A stretch of 64,000 bases of DNA, taken from assembly GCF_021730395.1 (NCBI RefSeq), contig NC_069366.1:60494001-60558000 (forward strand), given 5' to 3'. Under the pieces are notes generated by a model. It did no database searches. It was not told the origin of the DNA and saw nothing but the letters and a program-made list of their open reading frames with translations. This document shows positions 22,301 through 30,025 of the stretch, piece after piece (within the stretch, counting starts at the first letter, position 1; each line of letters starts with the position of its first letter). The translations under genes were made by a program, and so were the position numbers. Source of the stretch: Mercenaria mercenaria. Its lineage: Eukaryota > Mollusca > Bivalvia > Venerida > Veneridae.

Positions 22301-24065
22301 GTAATTTTAAGAAGATACACAGGGGACAAATGGCAGCAAAATATATATTCATGGAATATGTTCATAGTAAGTAAAATTCTTTCAACTACACAATACTCGC
22401 TACTGAATATTTACATATGTAGGTAAACTTTAATTAAAATTGATGTTTCCCCTTTTAAACCTGAAAATTGCCAACTTGAGAAAAATGCAAATAATAAAAT
22501 TTAAATTGTCCTGGGATTCTTATATAATGCTTAATTATCAAGTAATGCCTGCATTTAACTTACACACTGCTAAGAATATAGAACTGCCACAACATATTAC
22601 AGTATAAATGCTATGATAACTGATGAATGTCAAAAAAAGGTGCACAGGGGATATCACTTTGGCTTAATATGTGAAGCTGAAAGCTGCTTTTGTAACCATT
22701 GTAACTTCCACTTAGAGGGAAATAAAAGAAAAAAGCCCATTTTATTTAAAGAATACTTACAATGGACATTTTTGGGTGTATAGACATATATGAAAATTCT
22801 GAGAAAGTTGATTTATAAAACAATAAAATCATAAGGTGTCTTCAAATCTGTAAGGATAAAGATCTTAGAAAAACATTATGACCTAAGAAAAGTAACGGGG
22901 TTATGAAATTGTAGTGTTCAACTTTTAAATTTATCACTATTTTTTTATGAAGGGGCTTCCATCACAAGACATGAACTATTGGTAAGAATAAAATGTAGTT
23001 AATGAAAAGAAGTATTCTGTTTTAAATGTGCAGAGTTTAGATTTCATAAAAAAAGCCAAAACTGTGACAATTAAGTTTGGTTTGAAAAAGTAAAACTCAG
23101 TTGAAACTATCCTTCATGCAAAATGTCACACTTTTGGTGCAGAGGGGACAACATTAGCTATATACTTTAACACAACTTTAAAAATGCTTGAGTCATTTAT
23201 CTGAAATTGCACACATTTCATATGATTTGCCCCAAAAGACATTCTAAAACTGAACTGAATTAAAGTAAGGTGAAAAAGAAGAAAAAGCTTCATTTATTTT
23301 GAAAACCACCCATACAAGGAAATCAGCATTGGATCTATATATGGAATCTTGACAAGTGTGAATTTATGTATCTTAAAACTACTCATGTAGCTTCATTTCT
23401 TTATGCTGATTCTGTAGTTCTACAGCACAGTTGATTTATGAAGTTGAACAATTCATGCATGCCATGTAAAATAAATAATTATGATAGTATTTATTAATCA
23501 CATCTTGCTGTAATATAGTACTGTATGTTATTTCATTCCATTGTATAAATTTGTTGATATTTTGGTGCATGATCATACTTCATTCAGACCCTTGACCTTG
23601 TCAGCTATGCAGAGGTGTCCTTTCTTTGGCTTATTTATAGACATTGTTCATTTTTTTTACAAAATTATTGTAGAATATATATAGAACATTGACATTTACC
23701 TAGCTGTACTGTTGGTCGACATCATGTATTCCTGTTGAACAAGAAATGTCAATGTGAACGCCCAGCACAGGTTCAAAAAGTTTGCAAATGACATTGTTTC
23801 CATGGTGCAGTTATTTATTCATCTGAAACAAACGCATGACGGATTAAATGCACAGTAGACCTTGATTCTAATTAATGTTACTTTAGAAATATTGATGGTT
23901 TTTGCCGGGTGATTCAGAACGTCCAATCAGACATATCTTATGGCATAAATGCAGAGTCTATGTTCAAATTATGTCAATTCGAATGCAAAAAGTACATCAA
24001 CGTTTCTTTCCATGACAATGATCTATTCTGATCGATTCATCATCTATGAAACAGTGCGTTAATTC
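19335..24065. other. Long AT-rich noncoding stretch
   Basis: No open frame shows a recognisable domain or exon-like splice context. A motif of the form TGCACAGGGGACA recurs at 21970, 22318, 22640 and 23140 (see findings). May be intron or intergenic; I cannot tell which. Confidence 0.5.
20470..20725. repeat. Interspersed repeat ('ggggcataa...aagtttcaagggcattgg')
   Basis: AAAGGGGCATAAGACTCC, then GTGTATTACAAGTTTCAAGG, GCATTGGATAGAAAGTGGGG and GGAGCTGAGCACA match a repeat frequent in bivalve sequence. Single copy here. Confidence 0.5.
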
Positions 24066-24069
24066 TGCA

Positions 24070-24226
24070 TCGACTCTATTTCAAGATCTGAGAATGATTT
24101 GTTGTTGATCTACCAGTGGATCTAATGATAATCTATGGTGGCAGTGATATTTATGCAGGCATATGCAGTGTTCAGTTCTCCGCCCAAAAATAGGCAAATC
24201 ATTCTCAGATCTTGAAATAGAGTCGA
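24070..24226. repeat. Perfect 32-bp inverted repeat with 93-bp loop
   Basis: 24070-24101 (TCGACTCTATTTCAAGATCT + GAGAATGATTTG) is an exact reverse complement of 24195-24226. The loop contains GTGGCAGTGATATTTATGCA. No target duplication or further extension could be identified. Confidence 0.9.
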
Positions 24227-24229
24227 CCG

Positions 24230-25165
24230 ATTATCAGCCTTACTTTGAACTCGTTGCAAAAATAATTGATTTATATAAATCTATATAACTTTGCACTTAC
24301 CATTGTTCCTAGTCCCAGAACAACTCGACCTGTCAAAATATGTAAACACGAGGGAGGCCTTTTGACAGGACAGTCATGTAAACTTCCGAAGGAAATAGTC
24401 CAAATTTATTCCAGTTACTTCCATATGCGATATTATCGTGAATTATAATTATATGCATAATGTATCGCATATAGATTTAAGCATAAATTTAATGTTTGTG
24501 AATCCTGTGCTTTAACTGTTTTCACGCTAAGCGCCGAAAATTATGAAATCCATAAGACCATGTGCTCAGCCTGATCACATTTCTACGCACTAACACATTT
24601 TTGTGTGAAAAAATATGCCGAAATTTACGTTTTATTCTGTCAATTACTTTGTGACTGCAACCGTTTCTAGAAATAAAATTGACACATTTGACTTTTATGT
24701 GTATTGCCCTTGTAATGATATTATGGATTTTTGTCATAGATACGCATGTTTATCTCAAATTAATTGTGAAATGATGATGTCATCATGAAAAAAAAGAGAA
24801 AATAAAAATTATCTGAAATTACCGACTCTAAAAGGCACTTTCATCAAATTTATATAAAAATTGATTGCTCGCAGGAAGTAGATATATTATCTAGGTACGT
24901 TTTGGTCACAATTTTAGGCAGAATAATGCTTGAATGTAGCAGCTGTCGATTTTGAAAAAATATGACCACCTAAAAATATTTTTTTCTGTCTTCTGTCCGG
25001 ATTTTCTGGAATAAGTTGGCATTTGTTTTTCAAGATATATACTTCAAAGGAGAGCTTAATCATTTTCAATAGGCATTTCATTCATCAAATTATGTAATTC
25101 TTCAGTAAAAATTCGCAAAATAGTTGTAAAGACAAGCACTAAAATGTCGATATTTTGGCTATAGG
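24230..25165. other. Noncoding flank of the Polinton-like relic
   Basis: AT-rich, with a 71-codon minus-strand open frame (24522-24737) that matches nothing I know. No capsid or polymerase sequence was recognised here, so the viral relic appears to end near 25,170. Confidence 0.4.
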
Positions 25166-25196
25166 ATGTACCTTAAAGAGCTGCGTATCCTGCTGG

Positions 25197-25601
25197 CTAT
25201 GTCGCATCCTTCCCATAATCTAGCACTGTCTGTATGTAAGCTCTGTAAGGGTTGTAGTTACACGTTATGGTGGCTTTGTTTTGTAGGGTGACCTCTGTTG
25301 TGGGAAACAACGCTTGAAGAAACAAGTTGGCGGGTCCAACTTTCTCAGTCGTGAGAGCAGTACCATCCGATTTTTCTACTTTCAATCTCACATAGATCTG
25401 CGAATTTCTTAAGTCTAGATAATCCATTGAATTCTGTCCGCTGATTTTAAACTCGAATGGACTCTCATCCGACACCTGCGATAGAGGTCTAATTTCATCA
25501 TAGTAAACATCAGTCACGCTAGTTTGTGTGCTTGGAAGGTCAAACAATGCTAGCTCAGATACAAGTCCTTCTTTAAATTTCTCGTCGTTAAAAACTGACA
25601 T
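25197..25601 (-). pseudogene. Major capsid protein (hexon-like), N-terminal part only
   Basis: About 134 residues. LALFDLPSTQTSVTDVYYDE, then PLSQVSDESPFEFKISGQ and DYLDLRNSQIYVRLKVEKSD are the start of the double jelly-roll capsid protein that databases often list as 'F54H12.2-like'; the bivalve and nematode homologues belong to Polintons/adintoviruses. LFPTTEVTLQNK fits the first jelly roll. The family is usually several hundred residues long, so most of it is absent. Last recognisable part of the minus-strand cluster. Confidence 0.8.
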
Positions 25602-25603
25602 TC

Positions 25604-25783
25604 CTAGTTTATTTCAAATATATCCTTTTTACGATTCACTCTAGGATTCTTATGTCCTTTTCTAGAGAACTTCTTTTTCGTGTTACCGCTCCCACGTTGA
25701 CGCTTAACTCCTTTATGAGATTTTTTGCCGGTTCTCTTGCGTTTGGTCCCACCTCGTCGCCGTCTGCTTGAAGACTGAAGCAT
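25604..25783 (-). CDS. Small basic pX/Mu-like core protein of the Polinton-like relic
   Basis: A 59-codon frame starting at ATG 25783. It is rich in Arg and Lys: SSSRRRRGGTKRKRTGKKSH is followed by QRGSGNTKKKFSRKGHKNPR. Short arginine-rich proteins of this kind sit next to the capsid genes in adintoviruses and adenoviruses (pX/Mu) and are thought to coat DNA inside the virion. Composition and its position between the 70-aa gene and the capsid gene are the evidence; no enzymatic motif exists to confirm it. Part of a fossil cluster. Confidence 0.65.
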   Translation of the reverse strand: MLQSSSRRRRGGTKRKRTGKKSHKGVKRQRGSGNTKKKFSRKGHKNPRVNRKKDIFEIN

Positions 25784-25813
25784 GTTAACAACACTAGATG
25801 GATTTATATCCTC

Positions 25814-26026
25814 TCACTCTAGCTCTGATTTAGCTTGTGCTGTGGTTTGTTCTGCCGGCAGAACCGCTTTTATAGGATACAGTTTATCATCCGCAACTTT
25901 TGATTCGTCTACAGGAATGACAGATAGGCGACGTCCACCTCCAAACTGATTTAATGTTGTTTTCCCGCTGCTTACTCTTTCGAAAAAATCGACCCATTTC
26001 TGAGGATTCGGAACGTATAATTTCAT
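25814..26026 (-). CDS. 70-aa conserved adintovirus-type protein
   Basis: MKLYVPNPQKWVDFFERVSS starts the protein and VLPAEQTTAQAKSELE ends it; a GGGRR patch lies in the middle. I recall proteins with the same pattern (start 'MKVYVPDP..W..FF', end 'QT.AQAKSEL') next to the capsid genes of adintovirus-like elements in invertebrates, but no function is known to me. It overlaps the end of the penton-like frame by a few bases, as in compact viral gene blocks. Not a membrane protein. Confidence 0.6.
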   Translation of the reverse strand: MKLYVPNPQKWVDFFERVSSGKTTLNQFGGGRRLSVIPVDESKVADDKLYPIKAVLPAEQTTAQAKSELE

Positions 26027-26463
26027 TCTTTTTGATAAAACGGATACTGTTTTAAATGAAGTGTTAGATGCAGCGGCGACTTCAAATCTGACGCATATGT
26101 ACCATTCCCAAGTTTTATATAGATTTGAAATTCTCTCACTTCCTTTCGTTTAACGGGTAGATAGTAAGTGTTATCAATTGTATAATCCCAACTGTTCCTT
26201 TTGTTTTTATCCAATCGTTTTAACAACGGTTGCTCCTCTCCGTGCACAATACTTTCTTTACAAAGATCGGTGTAAATGTAAAGAGCACTAGTCGTTTCAG
26301 ACTTACACTTTGAGTCGTCCGCAGCATAGAATTCCGTAAGTGCGACTTTCCAGTTGCCGTGTAGAGTCAATGGAAAATTCAAATGAACTTTAAATCGGTA
26401 CACCGCGTTATCCGAAAAGTAAGCATCACTTTCAGCACTTTTAACGTAAATGTAACGTTCCAT
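26023..26463 (-). CDS. Penton-like / minor capsid protein of the Polinton-like relic
   Basis: About 146 residues. YFSDNAVYRFKVHLNFPLTL, then GNWKVALTEFYAAD and YIYTDLCKESIVHGEEQPLL give the 'short hairpin - F.V.L..P..L.G.W.VAL.E.' start seen in the minor capsid or penton-like proteins of adintovirus-type elements ('YVYSDIC..S.VG....PLL'). The known homologues are longer, so this may be only the first part. It lies between the PC4-like and 70-aa frames, all on the minus strand. The assignment rests on family pattern memory, not on a computed match. Confidence 0.55.
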   Translation of the reverse strand: MERYIYVKSAESDAYFSDNAVYRFKVHLNFPLTLHGNWKVALTEFYAADDSKCKSETTSALYIYTDLCKESIVHGEEQPLLKRLDKNKRNSWDYTIDNTYYLPVKRKEVREFQIYIKLGNGTYASDLKSPLHLTLHLKQYPFYQKE

Positions 26464-26493
26464 GTTTTCTTGATGATGTATTTAGATCAGACT

Positions 26494-27030
26494 TTATGCT
26501 CCCTTAACTGTTTCTTCTTTGTAACGCTTCAGGTTTCTCCAATACGCCCGAGCTTCATAAATTGCAGAATCTATGCTTGAGGAGAATTGTTTCAAAGTTC
26601 GCCATTGCAAATGATTAAGTTCCACACCGATAATGGTGGCTGTAGCGTTGACGAATTGCCTTATATCCACAAACACATATCCGTCTTTGTTACAGACTGT
26701 GGCATAAAGACGGTCCTGCAAATAAAACTGTTTGACAAATATGCAACCTGTTCTGTTAATTTCCGGTTTGATACCATCATCGCTTATAGGCAAGACGCAA
26801 TCCCGCTGCGACATTATAATAAATCCGGGAACGCTACAAGTCATTGTCAAAATTAAAATTCCTATCCATTTGATAATCGTAATGTGGCATCTGAGATTCT
26901 TGTCCTTGAGGGTAAGATCCTCAACCAAACTTAAAATCTCTGAAGCAGCCGGCTCGGCCATCATGCTCATTGAGACTCCATCATCTTGATCGTTAACCTC
27001 AACATCTCGTGGTTCGTTCTTAATGCTCAT
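26494..27030 (-). CDS. Membrane-anchored protein with PC4 (p15)-like domain, Polinton-like relic
   Basis: 178 residues starting at ATG 27030. Residues 1-45 are acidic and soluble; 48-73 (ITIIKWIGILILTMTCSVPG) look like one transmembrane segment; 103-155 resemble the PC4 coactivator fold, with YLQDRLYATVCNKDGYVFVD giving the 'R.V.V..F.G.V.VDIR.F' pattern and VELNHLQWRTLKQF the 'I.L...QW..L' helix. PC4 domains bind single-stranded DNA. The combination of a membrane segment with a PC4-like domain is odd. It sits between integrase and penton-like frames. Function unknown. Confidence 0.6.
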   Translation of the reverse strand: MSIKNEPRDVEVNDQDDGVSMSMMAEPAASEILSLVEDLTLKDKNLRCHITIIKWIGILILTMTCSVPGFIIMSQRDCVLPISDDGIKPEINRTGCIFVKQFYLQDRLYATVCNKDGYVFVDIRQFVNATATIIGVELNHLQWRTLKQFSSSIDSAIYEARAYWRNLKRYKEETVKGA

Positions 27031-27114
27031 TATTTCAAACGTAGTCGTTTCTTGCGATTAAATGTCTCGCAAAATAGAGTAAAAAATAATTTATTACATC
27101 CACGTTCTGTGTGT

Positions 27115-28246
27115 TCACTTAACGTCTTCACTCACGTCTCTGGCATCGCTCGCATCAATCCAGCAATTAAATGTCTTCGGGAATCCTTGCCATTCTACAT
27201 AATATTGTAGTTTCTTGTTTCTTTTCCTTTTTTTCAAGATGCGCTCAATGAACCATAAGCTGTTTTCATCTTTGTTTACCTTTTGAAGTTCAACGGCGTA
27301 AAACAAACCTACAATTTTTTCAGCTTTCAAATCAGTCAGCTTGTACATGGGAATGCCTTGCTTCAGAAGTCTTCCCACTACTTTGAACACCTCTGTGGTG
27401 TACTGCTCTTGATAAGCGCGCTGAAACGGTTGTTTGGTGAAGCTAATGCGCACCAGATCACCTGTCTTAAATTGAAACTTCGGCTTTGTTTTCTTTCCGT
27501 TGGTTTTCTTCAAGTACATTTGCGCCCACACGTCAGCCTCGTTATCCTTGTTAACAGCATTCGGTGATAAACCGTTTAAACCGCGATGCGAAGTTGCGTT
27601 GTAACTATCAACCACATTTTGTAGTTCATCGATATATCGATAGGTCCTCTCGTGTCGCATCATTCTGTACAACCTTTCTTTCAAAGTCCTTTGCACTCTC
27701 TCAACAAAATTGCTTTTCGGCGCGTTATTCGTCGTAAAAACGTAGATGCCACTGTCTTTCATAAACCTCTTAAACCACTGGTTGGAGAACTCACTGCCTC
27801 TATCTGCAGAAATTTTCTTAATTTTGATTGGCGCAACATCATTCAGGATGTCTTTCATAGCGGCTAAAACCGCTTTTGCTGTCTTATTTTTCAGCGGTCT
27901 CACCCAAAGTTTTCTCGAGAGTATATCAATGACGCAAAGCAAAAGAACGCACACCATCATTCTCATCGGCTAGATTCATCATCGATAACAGATCTATATC
28001 CAACTGCTCTCCGATATTCGTCACGCGTACGTTGGTCGTCTTAAATCTGTGACGTCGTGGCTTCTGCAGCGAATAGGCGTCTTGATCATTCAACCACTGT
28101 TTAATGTAGGCGATCGTAAATATTCCGGGGTGCTTTTTATTAACAACGTCAAACAGTTTCTTTACACCCGCGTAAGCTGCAGGGTTTTTCGCTTCAAAAT
28201 AATACCGTTGTAAAATTTCGTTCTTTTCCTTATCGTTCATTTTCAC
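27115..28246 (-). pseudogene. Retroviral-type integrase (rve) with chromodomain, Polinton-like relic (broken)
   Basis: Integrases of Polintons insert the element into host DNA. The N-terminal region (28246 downward) contains a conserved segment with AYIKQWLNDQDAYSLQKP and RRHRFKTTNVRV; the catalytic core shows IDILSRKLWVRPL, SADRGSEFSNQWF and NFVERVQRTLKERL, i.e. the D-D-E pattern. After YNATSHRGLNGLSPNAV comes an SH3-like segment (FKTGDLVRISF) and a chromodomain at the end (LWFIERILKKRKR, YYVEWQGFPKTFNCW). The region is broken once but its parts are well preserved. It lies between the 138-aa frame and the PC4-like frame. Confidence 0.85.
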
Positions 28247-28262
28247 TTACAGCTGTAACGGA

Positions 28263-28679
28263 CTAAAAAGATTTTAATAACGACCACCGGTGAGTAAACG
28301 AAATTTCTCCTCCCGTTCTCCAATGAAACATTATTTTATACACCTTCTGATTATCTACAACGAATTCCTTCCACGCTCTCCAATTAATAGCGTACAAGTT
28401 GATGATACATTCTCGACTTTCCACAACGTTGCTGACACGAGACCTGAACTTTTCAAACGTGGATAGGTCAACTAACCATTGTCTTATTTTCCGCTCATTG
28501 TTCAAGTAAAAATAAAAATCCTCGGGTAAAATGGAGTACAAAGCCACTTCATAAAGTTCGAAGTTCAGGATATGTATCAACGAAATATACGGTTTCCTCA
28601 CAAAATCGTCATAAATCCTCTTACACAAAGCCGGAGATACGACCCGTCTCTCACTAGATTCCATGTGTAGTCGCTGCAC
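28263..28679 (-). CDS. Unknown 138-aa protein, first frame of the Polinton-like cluster
   Basis: MQRLHMESSERRVVSPALCK begins the frame; the rest is helical-looking and rich in aromatic residues (EDFYFYLNNERKIRQWLVDL, MFHWRTGGEISFTHRW). I do not recognise the family. It is the 5'-most frame on the minus strand, ~70 bp from the CACGTG-rich 28-bp array, and 16 bp from the integrase region, which suggests it belongs to the same element. Confidence 0.5.
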   Translation of the reverse strand: MQRLHMESSERRVVSPALCKRIYDDFVRKPYISLIHILNFELYEVALYSILPEDFYFYLNNERKIRQWLVDLSTFEKFRSRVSNVVESRECIINLYAINWRAWKEFVVDNQKVYKIMFHWRTGGEISFTHRWSLLKSF

Positions 28680-28744
28680 TCACACCGCAATATAAGCCGC
28701 TGAGAAATCAAAATCTCGTTTTATAGAGGCGTTTTAAAGATATC

Positions 28745-29010
28745 ACGCGGTATGAAACGTGAAAAGGGTAATCACCGCATTGACATGTGTAAAGGGCAAA
28801 AACCACATTGATGCGTGTAAAGGGCAAAAACCACATAGACACGTGTGCACGCGCGCGCGTGATCACGTGTAAAGGGCAAAATCCGCATAGTCACGTGCAA
28901 AGGGCAAACTCCGCATAGTCACGTGCAAAGGGCAAAATCCACATAGACACGTGTAAAGGGCAAAATCCACATAGTCACATGAAAAGGGAAAAATCCACAT
29001 GTGGACATTG
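28745..29010. repeat. 28-bp tandem array with CACGTG palindromes
   Basis: About nine units of the form CACGTGYAAAGGGCAAAAYCC + RCATAG(T/A); exact 28-bp spacing in the middle (28870-28960). It lies immediately upstream of the Polinton-like minus-strand gene cluster. A (CG)n-like GCGCGCGCGTG run interrupts it near 28853. It could be part of the element's terminal repeat or a promoter/enhancer; both are inferences. Confidence 0.8.
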
Positions 29011-29039
29011 CCCTCCGCATAATATACTTACTCACAACA

Positions 29040-29412
29040 TGCCCACTCAGAGTTACCAAACAGTATGATTAAAGTCCATGAGACCGCTAGCAAAAGCCAA
29101 CTTAAATACCAAGAAAACGCTACTAAGCAACAGACAGATTTGTTGAAAGCTATGTCTGAGCTTACCGCCAAAGTTGATCAATCATTGTCTCCCTCTCCGT
29201 GTAGTCCCGGAAGAAATAAGTCTCGGGAAACCTGTCCGGGTTGATCAGGTAGTCCTAGTCGGAATAGGGGAGGCTGCTTTAATTGTGGGGGAAGTCATTG
29301 GCTGAAGAATCGTATTTTGCCTAGATCTTCAGGGAGATGCTTTAATTGTCAGGGAGATCAACTGAGAAGAGATTGCCCTGAACTGAAGGAGCAGAGTGAT
29401 ATGATGTAAGAT
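29040..29412 (+). mobile_element. Retroelement gag relic with two CCHC knuckles
   Basis: A short stretch on + encodes two zinc-knuckle-like segments (GCFNCGGSHWLKN and GRCFNCQGDQLRRDCPEL), preceded by a Ser/Pro/Gly/Arg-rich linker and a Gln/Lys-rich helix-like segment, as in gag nucleocapsids of LTR retrotransposons. No reverse transcriptase or LTR is visible nearby. A broken fossil fragment. Confidence 0.6.
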
Positions 29413-29589
29413 ATTAAACCAGGGAGGTTACCATTTTGTATAGTGTATGTTCTCAAGGATCTATTTCTCCCTGCATTTACCACATGGTTGGCAGGGAATG
29501 TCCAGGCCATTTTGAGTATTCACCAGGTCACCTACTGGAAATAATTAATTCCCGATAGTGTGTTAATGCTGGAGTCAAATGCTCAGTAT

Positions 29590-30025
29590 GTTGTCCTATG
29601 GGGGTTTTCAGATTTGGCAGCCCCCATTTGTTAGGCATTTTGTCCCATGGGTTTTTTAGATTTGGCAGCCCACATTTGTTGGTCATTTTGTCCATGGGGT
29701 TTTCAGATTTGGCAGCCCACATTTGTTGGGCATTTTGTCCTATGGGGTTTTCAGATTTGGCGGCCCACATTTGTTCGGCATTTTGTCCTGTGGTGTTTTC
29801 AGATTTGGCAGCCCACATTTGTTCGGCATTTTGTCCCATGGGGTTTTCAGATTTGGCGGCCCACATTTGTTGGGCATTTTGCCCATGGGGTTTTCCGATT
29901 TGGCAGCCCACATTTGTTGGGCATTTTGTCCTATGGGGTTTTCAGATTTGACAGCCCACATTTGTTGGGCAGTTTGTCCCATGGTGTATGCAGATTTGGC
30001 AGCCCACATTTGTTGGGCACGACTG
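29590..30025. repeat. 48-bp minisatellite
   Basis: About nine copies of a unit made of TTTTGTCCYATGGGGTTTTC, AGATTTGGCAGCCCACATTT and GTTGGGCA. Its 3n period opens frames on both strands; these are not genes. Confidence 0.9.

Larger units (their letters stand above)
25170..29010 (-). mobile_element. Polinton/adintovirus-like element, partial fossil
   Basis: A cluster of minus-strand open frames whose set and order fit an adintovirus/Polinton: unknown 138-aa protein, integrase region with chromodomain, membrane plus PC4-like protein, penton-like protein, a 70-aa conserved protein, a basic pX/Mu-like protein, and the start of the double jelly-roll major capsid protein. No protein-primed DNA polymerase, packaging ATPase or protease is visible, and only one possible end (a 28-bp tandem array at 28745-29010) is present. 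The element is incomplete and broken: about two breaks in the parts seen plus loss of the capsid 3' part and everything beyond. Several small frames remain open, so it is not very old. Confidence 0.8.
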
